Shown here one piece after another: positions 17,716 through 28,555 of a DNA stretch of 64,000 nucleotides. Location of the stretch: positions 683,496 to 747,495 of the forward strand of contig NZ_MSYM01000013.1 of NCBI RefSeq assembly GCF_001938565.1. The letters are read 5' to 3'. The stretch is from Rhodoferax antarcticus ANT.BR. Lineage in GTDB: Bacteria > Pseudomonadota > Gammaproteobacteria > Burkholderiales > Burkholderiaceae_C. Every line of letters begins with the position of its first letter. Positions within the stretch are counted from its first letter, which is position 1. Under the pieces are notes generated by a model that saw only the letters and a list, made by a program, of their open reading frames with translations, was not told where the DNA came from and did no database searches. The translations under genes were made by a program, and so were the position numbers.

Positions 17716-18186
17716 TCAGACCTCGCCGCCAAACCGTTTGGTGAGGTTGGCTATGTACTGCTCTACCAGCTTTTCAAACTCGCCCTGCACGGCGGGGACC
17801 ACAATCATTTTCACCATGCTCGGCAGCGGCATTTCCACAACGCCTTTGATGTGCAGCGTTAAATGCGTAGACTTTTTCTTGTCCACCACCTTCCAGCTGC
17901 CCGACACCAGCGCATTGCCTTCGCCCTTGACGGGGGTCCAAACCACACTGCCTTTGCCCACATCCGAGACATATTTGGAGGCGTAAATGGTTTGCAGAAC
18001 AAATTTGGAGACGCCAATCTTGGCCATCTCCCAGCGGTAAACGCCGTCGCCAAGATCCACCAATTGGTCAAGTTTGGGAAAGTGGCTGGCGGATTTGGGC
18101 ACGTCAGAAAGCATCTCAAACACGGTTTGATACGGTGCTTTGACGGCAAACGCATAGCCCAAATCAAGGTTCACGGTAACGGTCAT
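17716..18186 (-). CDS. SRPBCC-fold (polyketide cyclase/CoxG-like) protein
   Basis: 156 residues, MTVTVNLDLGYAFAVKAPYQTVFEMLSDVPKSASHFPKLDQLVDLGDGVYRWEM..., the usual start of a START/SRPBCC hydrophobic-ligand fold, with a C-terminal amphipathic helix (GEFEKLVEQYIANLTKRFGG). A much longer same-frame extension to 18441 is rejected: it has no conserved sequence and covers the dusC upstream region. Ligand unknown. The gene stands alone, divergent from dusC. Confidence 0.8.
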   Translation of the reverse strand: MTVTVNLDLGYAFAVKAPYQTVFEMLSDVPKSASHFPKLDQLVDLGDGVYRWEMAKIGVSKFVLQTIYASKYVSDVGKGSVVWTPVKGEGNALVSGSWKVVDKKKSTHLTLHIKGVVEMPLPSMVKMIVVPAVQGEFEKLVEQYIANLTKRFGGEV

Positions 18187-18301
18187 TGCAATCTCCAGGG
18201 GTTTTGTGCAGAACAACAGCCTTGAACAAGGCCTGCCTGCGGCGCAAGTGGTTGGCAAATCATAGCCTGAGAGCGGTCTGGATTGACGCCACAATCGGCC
18301 T

Positions 18302-19378
18302 GTGCCCACCAAAGTCCATTCCCCCGTCACCCTGCTACTGGCCCCCATGGAGGGGTTGCTGGATTTCACCCTGCGCGACATTTTGACGCGGGTGGGTGGT
18401 GTGCAGCGCTGCGTGTCTGAGTTCATCCGCATCACCGACACGCTCTTGCCTGAACGGGTGTTTACGCGGCTGGTGCCAGAGCTGTTGTACGGCAGTCAAA
18501 CTGCGGCTGGCGTGCCGGTGCGCCCTCAGTTGCTGGGCTCTGACCCAGTGTGCCTGGCCGACAACGCTGCTAGGTTGGCCAGCATGGGGCCAAACGGCGT
18601 GGACCTGAACTTTGGCTGCCCCTCGCCGGTGGTGAACCGGCACCGTGGTGGTGCAGCGCTGCTGGATGAACCCGAACTGCTGTACAGAATCGTCTCTGAG
18701 GTTCGCCGTGCCGTGCCTGCGCACCAGCCGGTGTCGGCCAAGATGCGCCTGGGCGTGCAAGACGACACGCGCGCCGAAGAGTGTGCGCTGGCCATTGAAG
18801 CCGCGGGGGCCAACGAGCTAGTGGTGCACGCGCGCACGAAATTGGACGGCTATCGGCCACCCGCTTATTGGGAGCGTATCGGGGATATTCGCCAGGTGGT
18901 CAAACTGCCGCTGGTGGCCAATGGCGAAATCTGGACCGTGGCTGACGCCTTGGCGTGTCAAGCCGCCAGCGGCTGCAGCGCAATGATGCTCGGGCGTGGC
19001 TTGGTGGCTCGCCCGGGTTTGGCGCTGGAGATTCTGGCGGCCCAAGGCGCCGTGGCACCTGCTGCGCCAACAGCCTCGGTGCAGGGCTTGCAAAATGGTG
19101 TGGCGTTGACTTGGCAGCAGTTGATACCGCTGATCACCGACTTTTGGCGCTTGGTCTGCGCGCGCCTGCTGGTGGGCCAGCAGACCGGGCGGCTTAAACA
19201 GTGGCTCAACCTGCTGCGCCGGGTTTATCCCGAGGCACAACAAGCGTTTCAAGCGGTCAAAACCTTTCACCACCCCGCTGATGTTGATTTGTGGATGGTG
19301 CAGCAGCGTTCAGGGCTTGAATCTTATATAAACGGCACCATTTCACCTGAGTCTGCAGCGCGGGAAGCCGCTCGATAG
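18302..19378 (+). CDS. dusC: tRNA-dihydrouridine(16) synthase
   Basis: FMN enzyme reducing uridine in tRNA. 358 residues. [18 protein letters not shown] at the FMN-binding start, the catalytic-Cys motif [26 protein letters not shown], and the phosphate-binding NGEIWT and MLGRGL. The VNRHRGGA form is the DusC subgroup, not DusA or DusB. Start is GTG 18302; the next ATG would cut the flavin-binding start. It ends eight bases before clpS, so read-through is likely though functions are unrelated. Confidence 0.9.
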   Translation: MPTKVHSPVTLLLAPMEGLLDFTLRDILTRVGGVQRCVSEFIRITDTLLPERVFTRLVPELLYGSQTAAGVPVRPQLLGSDPVCLADNAARLASMGPNGVDLNFGCPSPVVNRHRGGAALLDEPELLYRIVSEVRRAVPAHQPVSAKMRLGVQDDTRAEECALAIEAAGANELVVHARTKLDGYRPPAYWERIGDIRQVVKLPLVANGEIWTVADALACQAASGCSAMMLGRGLVARPGLALEILAAQGAVAPAAPTASVQGLQNGVALTWQQLIPLITDFWRLVCARLLVGQQTGRLKQWLNLLRRVYPEAQQAFQAVKTFHHPADVDLWMVQQRSGLESYINGTISPESAAREAAR

Positions 19379-19386
19379 AATATTTC

Positions 19387-19749
19387 ATGAGTACAAAAAC
19401 ACCAAAAATTATCCCTCAGCGCCCAGTCAAACCTGAAGTGGATGACTCTAACGGCACGGTGTTGCTTGAACGCCGCGCCCAGAAGACCAAGCCGCCCAAG
19501 CTTTACCAGGTGGTCATGCTCAATGATGATTACACGCCGATGGAGTTTGTGGTGATCATGATTCAGGAATACTTCGGCAAAGATCTGGAAACAGCCACCC
19601 AGATCATGTTGAAGATCCATCTTGATGGGCGTGCCGTGTGTGGGGTGTATTCACGAGATGTGGCCGTTACCAAGGTCAATCAGGTGCTGGATGCTGCCAA
19701 CAAAGCGGGGCATCCGTTGCAGTGTGTTGCAGAGTCGGTTGATTCCTAA
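19387..19749 (+). CDS. clpS: ClpA adaptor protein ClpS
   Basis: 120-residue adaptor delivering N-degron substrates to ClpAP. Signature [22 protein letters not shown] with the hydrophobic-pocket Asn/Asp, then the [16 protein letters not shown] region that docks ClpA. Located 81 bases upstream of clpA, the universal arrangement. Confidence 0.96.
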   Translation: MSTKTPKIIPQRPVKPEVDDSNGTVLLERRAQKTKPPKLYQVVMLNDDYTPMEFVVIMIQEYFGKDLETATQIMLKIHLDGRAVCGVYSRDVAVTKVNQVLDAANKAGHPLQCVAESVDS

Positions 19750-19830
19750 GCCTCTGAATCCCCGTAGATGAGTCCTGATTTCAAATCAGATTACAGTTGA
19801 TCACCGAACCGCAGTTTTTAAAGGAACACC

Positions 19831-22158
<2,328 letters not shown>

Positions 22159-22183
22159 CCTTCCGCTCAACGCGAGTTCACGC

Positions 22184-22221
22184 AAAACCGGCAGCGCCTG
22201 TTGAAGGCGGTGCCGGTTTTT
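22184..22221 (+). terminator. Rho-independent terminator of clpSA
   Basis: aaaaccggca and tgccggtttt (22184-22193, 22211-22220) form a perfect 10-base stem closing on a T run, 26 bases after the clpA stop. Confidence 0.85.
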
Positions 22222-22250
22222 GTCTTCTAAATTTTTCCGGAATTGCCCTA

Positions 22251-22281
22251 AAAAAAAGGGTTGGTCTTGCGACCAACCCTT
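22251..22281 (-). terminator. Rho-independent terminator of the phasin gene
   Basis: Perfect 11-base stem (22256-22266 with 22271-22281; aagggttggtc) and a 4-base loop. On the minus strand it is followed by an uninterrupted T run (A run at 22251-22257 on plus). It lies about 170 bases past the phaP stop. Confidence 0.85.
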
Positions 22282-22450
22282 AAGGGATCCCTGAACCTGA
22301 CGGCTTCGAAAGGACCCGAGGAGACAACTGTCTAAAACCCGAAGGTTTATAAATTTACAACTTCCGTAAGTATCTCAGGGTTTTCCCTTGATCCTTAGAG
22401 TAAGTTCTTTAATTGCATCTTCTGTTCACCACGAGCAAACAGGATGTCAA

Positions 22451-22996
22451 TCAACGCTTTTTAGTCGCGGTCTTGGCAGTGTTCGCAGCAGTGTTAGACA
22501 TGGCGGTGAAGTTCGACTCAGCAACGTCAGTCGCTTGTTTGACGGCTTTTTGAACCGATTCCAGAGCGTTGGTCGCTGCGGCTACTGCATTTTTCATGAC
22601 AGCCACAGCGGCTTCAGAGCCTGCTGGCGCGTTTTTGGTAGCGGTGTCCATCAAGCCGGTGAACTGTTGCTGAGCTTGTGCTGCCTGGCCTTCCATGGCC
22701 TTGGTGATTTCGCTGGTGGTGCCGCTGGTGATCTCATAGAGATGACGGCTGTAGGCGGCTGTCTTTTCAGCCAGCGGTTGCATCAAACCTGATTGCAGAG
22801 CCATCAGTTCCTGGGCATCTTTCACGCTGAGCATGGCTTTGGCGTTGTCTGTGGATTCGGCCAAAGCGGCTTTGGAGGCTGCCATGTTCAGTTCAACAAT
22901 CTTTTCAACGCCTTCAAAAGCCTTGGCGGTCAGGCTCAGCAAAGTTTCCATGTTGGCTTTTTGAGAGGCCATAACTTGTTCTAGGGTCATCATCAT
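22451..22996 (-). CDS. phaP: Phasin (PHB granule-associated protein)
   Basis: 181-residue amphipathic all-helical protein, rich in Ala/Thr/Met/Gln, opening [20 protein letters not shown] and ending with a TAKTATKKR basic tail: the phasin_2 / PhaP type that coats polyhydroxybutyrate granules. Start 22996 (first of three adjacent ATGs) follows a ggagatacg Shine-Dalgarno; the longer frame to 23077 has no such site. Single-gene unit with its own promoter region and terminator. Indicates PHB storage. Confidence 0.92.
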   Translation of the reverse strand: MMMTLEQVMASQKANMETLLSLTAKAFEGVEKIVELNMAASKAALAESTDNAKAMLSVKDAQELMALQSGLMQPLAEKTAAYSRHLYEITSGTTSEITKAMEGQAAQAQQQFTGLMDTATKNAPAGSEAAVAVMKNAVAAATNALESVQKAVKQATDVAESNFTAMSNTAANTAKTATKKR

Positions 22997-23062
22997 TTTC
23001 GTATCTCCATCGGTTGAATAAAAAATTGGTCTGCTCCATCGCTGAGCCTGAACTCGACGCAT

Positions 23063-23143
23063 GTTGCAGTGCAGCATATACGGATTATAGGGATAAGATT
23101 CAACCGCGCAAGCCTAATTTGCTGCAATGCAACAAATTAGGCT
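23063..23143 (-). promoter_or_regulatory. phaP promoter with two PhaR-like operator sites
   Basis: On the minus strand TATAAT (plus 23084-23089) with TTGCGC 16 bases upstream makes a good sigma-70 promoter. Two copies of gttgcaKtgcagca in opposite orientation flank it: plus 23063-23076 just past the -10, minus 23120-23133 upstream. The second copy sits in the loop of a perfect 11-base dyad (23111-23121 / 23133-23143, agcctaatttg). PhaR repressors bind CTGC/GCAG-type sequences before phasin genes in other bacteria. The assignment to PhaR is inference. Confidence 0.5.
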
Positions 23144-23628
23144 GAAAGTTCTATTTCTCTGGCCCTCTGAAGTCTTAAGGCGCATAGCGAACCCGCCGAT
23201 TCTGGAAGTAACCCATAACGCGCAGAAGATTTAGCGTCGACGTGGTGATGTGGTTATTCGCCGCCTCACATTCTTTGACCTGGGACCTGACAGGTACGCG
23301 CTTACCCACTGCCTGTTTCAAATTGGCGTGAGCCGCTCCTCCGGATTGGGTCTGCGGGCTTTAAGTGGGCAGATAGAAACCCTTAATATGATTTTTACGC
23401 TCAGCCACACATGCCTTCATCAGCCGTCCGCACACAATCGCATGGCGGCGGACGTGTTGGCTTCGGAGTCGAAGCGCAGATTGGGGGCGTTACCGGAGGC
23501 CGCGGGTGCACGATGCTGTGGCTAACAAAGATCATCCGCAGCTAGTCGGATAGGACATTTGTCGGGTGCACCCATGTTTGAGTCTGGGCCGGGTGTCAGA
23601 CACAATCTGCGCACTGGAGACCTAACGC
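23144..23628. other. Non-coding stretch between phaP promoter and CHAT gene
   Basis: No reading frame here has a convincing start, codon pattern or family match. The only structure noticed is a short dyad around 23420-23460 (cgtccgc ... gcggacg) of moderate quality. It presumably includes the promoter of the CHAT operon, but no clear -35/-10 pair was found. Confidence 0.4.
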
Positions 23629-25959
23629 ATGCACATTGAAGCCGTCCGTTTGATCAATTTTGGTGGTTTCCAGCAGATCAGCCTGCGCAGCTCGCGGGGG
23701 CGTTCTTTGCTGGACGTCGCGGATGGCGCGCAGGCGCTGGCGCTTGAGGCGCTTTTGAAGTTTTTGCACCAGGCGTGGTTGACCCAGCCCAGCGTAGCGC
23801 TGGAACAACTGCGCTCTGCCAGCGCACGCAGCGCTGCAAAGGAAGACCGCAGCAGCGATGTGGCGCCCGAGCCCATCACCATCCAGATCAAGTTTCGCGT
23901 TGGCGCAGACCCACGCTGCCATGCGCTGATCAGTTACGACCTGCAGATTGACCAGTCTGGTGACCAAATGAAGGTGTCGCGCGAGGTACTGGCTTACCGC
24001 CAGGGGTCCCACGGTTGCACGCAGCGACTGCTTGATGTTACCGATGGCAACGGGCGGGTGGTGACCAACGAGTTGGCGGCCACGGCGGGCGGGCAAGCGC
24101 CTCAGTATCAGCAGCTGGTTTTACCCAGCGCGGACAGCCTGGCGATTCAGAGCTTGCAGCCGCTGGCGCGCTTTCCGGCGGTGGCAGCCTTGGTGGAGGG
24201 CATTGCCAGTGCCCTTGATCATGGTGCCAAGCGCTCATTCATTAGTATTAAAAACATAGCACTTGGCGCTTATGGAACAAGGGCTAGAGCCGTAAAAAGC
24301 ATCATAAAACCAACAGAATCGGCGTTGCGCTATGTGCAATGCCGCATCGTCACAAGCGGTGCCCGGCGCCGCAGCGTCAAGCGGCTGGTGGCTGCGCAGC
24401 GCTACCTGGCCCGAGTTCATATTGGTGCAGAAGTTGACCGGGCCGCGCTGCGTGCTGACAAAGCGCTGGATGAGTCTGCGTTGCCGCCGTCTGAGCAGGG
24501 CCATGACCTGCAGGTGGTGTTTTGCGCGCTGGACACGGCCAACGGCGTTGGCGGCATCGTGCCCGGGCAGGTGCAAACCATCCACCTGCCCAAAACCGGC
24601 CCGAGCAGCGTGGCCGAGTTTGCCTTTACTGCGGGGCGTGATGCGCGGGCTTTTCGGGCGCGGGTGCTCATCGTGCACCGCAACCGTATTCTGCAAACGC
24701 TGATGTTGTCTGCGCCTGATGCAGGAGCAGACTTGGCGCTGCGTCAGGAAAACACCGTGAACCCGGCGTTTGCCAGCAGCGCTTCTGAGCCCGCCGCAGA
24801 CCTGGCAATCGTCATCAATGACAACCCGGCCGGTGTGCCCGGTATTACCACACTCGCCAATGGCGCGGCCTCATTCAGTGAACCAGCGGGCCTGGACGTG
24901 CTGGTCAAGACGATTGAGGCGCTGCTGTCTGGCACCAATATCAGCACCGCTGGTGACTCACTCACGCTGGATTCCCCGGCCCTGGTGGCGCTGATGGTAC
25001 AGCTGGCCACGCAGGGTTATGCGCTCAAGCGCGAGCTTGGCCGCCAGATCAATCTGGGTGACTTCAACCAGGCCGCCCGCGTGCAGGTGGTGGAGGCGCG
25101 TGCCAGAGCCTACCTGCCGGTGGAGTTTGTCTACACCGGTGCGCCCCCCAACATCAACGCCAAGCTGTGCCCCAACGCGCAAAAGGCGCTATTGGCCCAG
25201 GACGCCAGCGTGCATGACCAGTGCCAGCACGTCAATGACCCGCGTTGCGTGTGCCCAGCGGCTTTTTGGGGGATGAGCAAGTGCATCGAGCGCCAGCCTT
25301 TTGGCAAGTCTGACCAGCATCTGTTTCAGGTGCCGCAGCCGGGTGCGGACAGCCTGTCGCCTTTCACGGCGGCGCTGCTGGCCGCCAGTGCACGGGTGGC
25401 CACCGAAGACCTGCAGGGCAAGGACGGCTTGCTGTCGGCTCTAAGCGCGCTCAGTTCAAAGGTGCGCCTGGTGCCCTCCTGGCAGGCGTGGCGCAAGGGC
25501 ATTCTGGCCAAACCGGCGGCGTCTCTGCTGGTGCTGCTGCCGCATACCGACAACTCGCCGGACTTTCTGAACACCCCGGCGCTGGAGATTCAGAAAAAGT
25601 GGCTCACCTCGGTACAGCTGGATTCTGCTTATGTGCTCGCGCCTAACCTGGTTGGGCCGGGGCCGGTGGTGCTGTTGTTGGGCTGCAGCACAGCGCTGGC
25701 CGATGTGCCGTTTTTGAACTTTGTCCGCGAGTTCAAGGAGGCGGGTGCCTCCATCGTGCTGGGGACATTGGCCACGGTGCACGGCACCCACGCCACCCGA
25801 TTTGCACGCACACTGCTCGAGAAAATCAAGGCCGCGGGCGATGGCCGCGCGTTTGATGAGATTTTGCTGGAGGTCAAGCGTGCCATGCTGGCTGCGGGCG
25901 ACCCGTTTGTGCTGAGTCTGGCCGCCTACGGCCACAGTTCCTGGCGAATTCAGGCCTGA
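23629..25959 (+). CDS. CHAT-domain protease with degenerate SMC-like ATPase N-terminus
   Basis: 776 residues. N-terminal part (1-200) starts MHIEAVRLINFGGFQQISL like SMC/RecF-type AAA ATPases, and SYDLQID..VVTNELAAT..RFPAVAALVEGI matches later parts of such ATPases. However, the P-loop position reads GRSLLDVADGAQALALEAL, with no GKT/S, so ATP binding is probably lost. Residues 206-224 derive from a dispersed repeat. A Cys cluster (LCPNA...CQHVNDPRCVCPAAFWGMSKCIER) follows at about 515-565. The C-terminus is a CHAT caspase-like protease with His639 (LLVLLPHTDNS) and Cys686 (VLLLGCSTA). Twenty bases before, and surely in operon with, an MBL gene. Likely conflict/defence or regulated proteolysis. 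Confidence 0.7.
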   Translation: MHIEAVRLINFGGFQQISLRSSRGRSLLDVADGAQALALEALLKFLHQAWLTQPSVALEQLRSASARSAAKEDRSSDVAPEPITIQIKFRVGADPRCHALISYDLQIDQSGDQMKVSREVLAYRQGSHGCTQRLLDVTDGNGRVVTNELAATAGGQAPQYQQLVLPSADSLAIQSLQPLARFPAVAALVEGIASALDHGAKRSFISIKNIALGAYGTRARAVKSIIKPTESALRYVQCRIVTSGARRRSVKRLVAAQRYLARVHIGAEVDRAALRADKALDESALPPSEQGHDLQVVFCALDTANGVGGIVPGQVQTIHLPKTGPSSVAEFAFTAGRDARAFRARVLIVHRNRILQTLMLSAPDAGADLALRQENTVNPAFASSASEPAADLAIVINDNPAGVPGITTLANGAASFSEPAGLDVLVKTIEALLSGTNISTAGDSLTLDSPALVALMVQLATQGYALKRELGRQINLGDFNQAARVQVVEARARAYLPVEFVYTGAPPNINAKLCPNAQKALLAQDASVHDQCQHVNDPRCVCPAAFWGMSKCIERQPFGKSDQHLFQVPQPGADSLSPFTAALLAASARVATEDLQGKDGLLSALSALSSKVRLVPSWQAWRKGILAKPAASLLVLLPHTDNSPDFLNTPALEIQKKWLTSVQLDSAYVLAPNLVGPGPVVLLLGCSTALADVPFLNFVREFKEAGASIVLGTLATVHGTHATRFARTLLEKIKAAGDGRAFDEILLEVKRAMLAAGDPFVLSLAAYGHSSWRIQA
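24246..24304 (-). repeat. Dispersed palindromic repeat, copy 6 (inside the CHAT gene)
   Basis: Contains acatagcacttggcgctta and aacaagggctagagcc; antisense to the gene, read in frame as KNIALGAYGTRARAVKS. Confidence 0.8.
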
Positions 25960-25979
25960 TCAGCAGGAGGATATTGACC

Positions 25980-26999
25980 ATGTTTCGTATTCATATGCTG
26001 CCTGCCGAGCACGGCGACTGTCTTTGGGTGGAATACGGCACCACCCAGCCGCCCAAGCGCATCCTGATTGACGCGGGCACCGTGGGCACTTACCCGCGCG
26101 CGCTGCTGCCAAAAATCAAGGCAGTGGTGGCTGCAGAGGGCAGTTGCCGGTTTGAGTTGTTTGTGGTGACGAATATTGATGCAGACCACATTGGCGGCGC
26201 GATCGAGTTCTTGAAGCAGGCGCCCGGCTGCGGTGTGGTGATCAAGGAGGTCTGGTTTAACGGCTACTTTCACCTTTCCAACACCGCGCCTGCGTTGCTG
26301 GGGGCCAAGCAGGGCGAAATGCTCACGCCTTTGGTGCAAAACGGCCCCTGGGTCTGGAACAAACGCTTCAAGGGGTTGGCGGTGATGGTGCCTGATGCTG
26401 GCAAGCTGCCTTCTTTCACGTTCTCAGGCATGAAGATCACGCTGCTGTCGCCAACGTTTGGCAAGCTGCAAAAGCTCAAACCCAAGTGGGAAAAAGAGGT
26501 GCGCAAAGCGGGCCTAGTGCCTGGCCATGCCTACACGATCGACGACGCGCTGCCCGGCGGCTTTCTGGGTGGCAAAGTGCAAGACTGGGCCAAAGCAAGG
26601 TTTACCGAGGACAGAACTGAGGCCAACGGCAGCAGCATCGCCTTTGTGGCCGAGTACGCTGGCAAGCGCGTACTTTTTGGCGCTGACGCCCACCCCGGCG
26701 TACTGATCAACAGCCTGCAACGTCCGCCATTCAAGGTGTCGAGCCTGCCACTGAGCGTCTTGAAGTTGCCGCACCACGGCAGCAAAAACAATGTCTCGCA
26801 GGCTTTGGTGGCCGCGTTCCCTGCTGACAATTATTTAATTTCAACCAGTGGCCAGCAATTCAATCACCCTGACCCCGAGGCCATCGCCCGCGTGTTGGTC
26901 GGGCGGCAAGCTGACCGCAAGACACTGCATTTCAATTATCCCGCCGAGGTCGGGGTGGCTAATGAACGCGGCGGCCACAGCGGTTTAGTCTGTCATTGA
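25980..26999 (+). CDS. ComEC-like metallo-beta-lactamase-fold hydrolase
   Basis: 339 residues with no signal or membrane segments, so cytosolic. MBL elements: LPAEHGDCLWVEYG opening strand, LIDAG, the metal motif as TNIDADHIGG (residues 64-73), FGADAH, and KLPHHGSKNN. The usual first metal His of HxHxDH is Asn65 here, while Asp67, Asp69 and His70 remain. ATG 25980 is chosen over TTG 25974 because AGGAGG (25965-25970) is 9 bases upstream. In operon with the CHAT gene; the 3' end overlaps the convergent HPF gene by seven bases. A decayed paralogue of its 3' end lies at 34695-34875. Confidence 0.85.
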   Translation: MFRIHMLPAEHGDCLWVEYGTTQPPKRILIDAGTVGTYPRALLPKIKAVVAAEGSCRFELFVVTNIDADHIGGAIEFLKQAPGCGVVIKEVWFNGYFHLSNTAPALLGAKQGEMLTPLVQNGPWVWNKRFKGLAVMVPDAGKLPSFTFSGMKITLLSPTFGKLQKLKPKWEKEVRKAGLVPGHAYTIDDALPGGFLGGKVQDWAKARFTEDRTEANGSSIAFVAEYAGKRVLFGADAHPGVLINSLQRPPFKVSSLPLSVLKLPHHGSKNNVSQALVAAFPADNYLISTSGQQFNHPDPEAIARVLVGRQADRKTLHFNYPAEVGVANERGGHSGLVCH

Positions 27000-27328
27000 G
27001 GGCGAGCAGCCGGGCGCTGATCGAGCTTCTCGAAGGTGCTGCCAATCGCGCGAACGAGCTTGTTCACCGCGCCCTGGATGGCCTGATGGGCCGACCCAGC
27101 GCGATCTTTGACAACGATCGGATCGCGGCCGTTTGGCCGCGCTTCTAGGGTGCATTGAATATCGTCAGGCCCGGCCTTGTTGGCGCTGTTGACATCGGTC
27201 ACGTGGGCCTCAACGCGGGTGATGCGTTCGCCGTAATGGCCCAATGCTGCCTTGACGACAGTTTCCAGATGGTCGGACATGGCTTGGCGTCCATCAATGT
27301 GGGTGTCGGTGTTGAGCAAAATTTGCAT
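26993..27328 (-). CDS. HPF/RaiA-family ribosome-associated protein
   Basis: 111 residues, MQILLNTDTHIDGRQAMSDHLETVVKAALGHYGERITRVEAHVTDVNS..., the beta-alpha-beta-beta-beta-alpha pattern of the sigma-54-modulation/HPF family, which binds the 30S subunit and promotes ribosome hibernation. Short form without the C-terminal dimerisation domain. RBS ctggagataacc precedes the ATG. It follows atpG on the same strand after 236 bases with no terminator noticed, so it may belong to the N-ATPase transcript. Probably an accessory paralogue of the housekeeping HPF. Confidence 0.75.
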   Translation of the reverse strand: MQILLNTDTHIDGRQAMSDHLETVVKAALGHYGERITRVEAHVTDVNSANKAGPDDIQCTLEARPNGRDPIVVKDRAGSAHQAIQGAVNKLVRAIGSTFEKLDQRPAARPQ

Positions 27329-27564
27329 GGTTATCTCCAGATGATGTTGTTGATGAGCCGGTAGGTGTGCGACAGGGGTCAGCGTGCGCCTGGGGGATCA
27401 TTTTGACCGCTATTTAAGTGTCGATTGGCGACTTCGCTTTTATCGGTCTTCAGGACGGTTCCTTTCAAGGGTTGATGACCGTCACTTACCCAGGAGAGAG
27501 GTATGGTTCGGTAAGCCACATGGAGGACCTCAATCGTCGGGGTGACGGATTGGTTCGCGCAGTT

Positions 27565-28497
27565 TCAACATGTTCGAGCACGCGAGTTGCCGGGTGTCGG
27601 GCGGGCGAGCGCTTCGTAACCCGACGTGACGTCAAAGAGTTCCTCGTCGATTGCGCCCTGTCGCTGGCGGTGAAAACTGCCCTGCAAATCCTCAAGCAGT
27701 CTCAGAATGTTGCGGTCGGCGCGCTCCATTGCAGCCAGTCGGCTGGCATTTTCGCTGGCCAGCGATTCGGCGCAGGCGCGAAACAGCGTGATAAACAGGT
27801 ATTCGCGGATCAGCGCGCGCAAGGTCGTCGCGCCGTGGTCCATCACCTCCGGCAAGACCTTGCCGGGCCATGGCTCGGCCTCCAGGCTCTGCTGCCAGGC
27901 GGCGTCCAGCGGCAGCACGCGTTGAACGACTGGCTCGTACAGCGATGCGGCCAGCGGCCGGTTGTGGAACACATGGATCTGTCCGAGCTGATTGGGGCCG
28001 CTTTTAGCAAGGCGCGTCTCGCTGTCGATCTGGATCTGCGCGACAAGCAGCGCGATAGCTTCAACCGAAGCAGGCACGTCATACACACCGCGAACGTCCA
28101 ATCGCAGATCCTTCAGCCGTGATTCGACCCGTTCGCCGACGGCCCAGACTTGGGCGCGACCGGGCAGGGTGGCCAGGGTGCTGGCGGCGTGGTCGGCGAT
28201 GACGTCGTTGAAGGGTCCGATGAGCCCTTGGTCTGAGCCGAAAACGATGGCGCCAATCGGGTCCGACGCCTTCGCGGACACGCGCCGCTCGGGCGGGACT
28301 GTGGGGTCCACCTGGGCTTGTCGAAAACATTCCCCCAAGCCGAGTGAGACCATACGGTCGTAGTCGGCGAGCGCAACCACCGATCGCTCGTATTCGCCGA
28401 TGCTCGAAGCGGCTACCGCTTTCATGGTGCGCACCACGGCATGCAGGTCGTCGGCACCGGTGATCTGGCGGCGCAGGGCCGCGAGGCTGTCGCTCAT
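27565..28497 (-). CDS. atpG: N-ATPase gamma subunit
   Basis: 310 residues, last structural gene of the operon. MSDSLAALRRQITGADDLHAVVRTMKAVAASSI is the N-terminal helix that fits into the alpha3beta3 ring, and the C-terminal helix (LRALIREYLFITLFRACAESLASENASRLAAMERADRNI) is the typical rotor partner. Separated from atpA by 58 bases, the largest gap within the operon. The divergent sequence relative to housekeeping AtpG is usual for N-ATPases. Confidence 0.9.
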   Translation of the reverse strand: MSDSLAALRRQITGADDLHAVVRTMKAVAASSIGEYERSVVALADYDRMVSLGLGECFRQAQVDPTVPPERRVSAKASDPIGAIVFGSDQGLIGPFNDVIADHAASTLATLPGRAQVWAVGERVESRLKDLRLDVRGVYDVPASVEAIALLVAQIQIDSETRLAKSGPNQLGQIHVFHNRPLAASLYEPVVQRVLPLDAAWQQSLEAEPWPGKVLPEVMDHGATTLRALIREYLFITLFRACAESLASENASRLAAMERADRNILRLLEDLQGSFHRQRQGAIDEELFDVTSGYEALARPTPGNSRARTC

Positions 28498-28555
28498 TGA
28501 GCGTCCATTGGCGCTTCGCGCTCATGGATAAGCGCTTTAAGGCGACTATGAGTGC

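Noticed and set aside
17716-18441. 241-residue long form of the SRPBCC protein
   Set aside because: The first 85 codons have no conserved sequence and run into the dusC upstream region; ATG 18186 gives the normal family start.
27329-27564. Insertion-sequence end in the atpG-HPF gap
   Set aside because: A stretch around 27390-27420 recalled IS21-type ends, but no terminal repeats or transposase are present, so it is not claimed.
27418-28122. 234-codon plus-strand frame across the atpG end
   Set aside because: Mostly antisense to atpG. The first 50 codons lie in the atpG-HPF gap but have no start context or family match.
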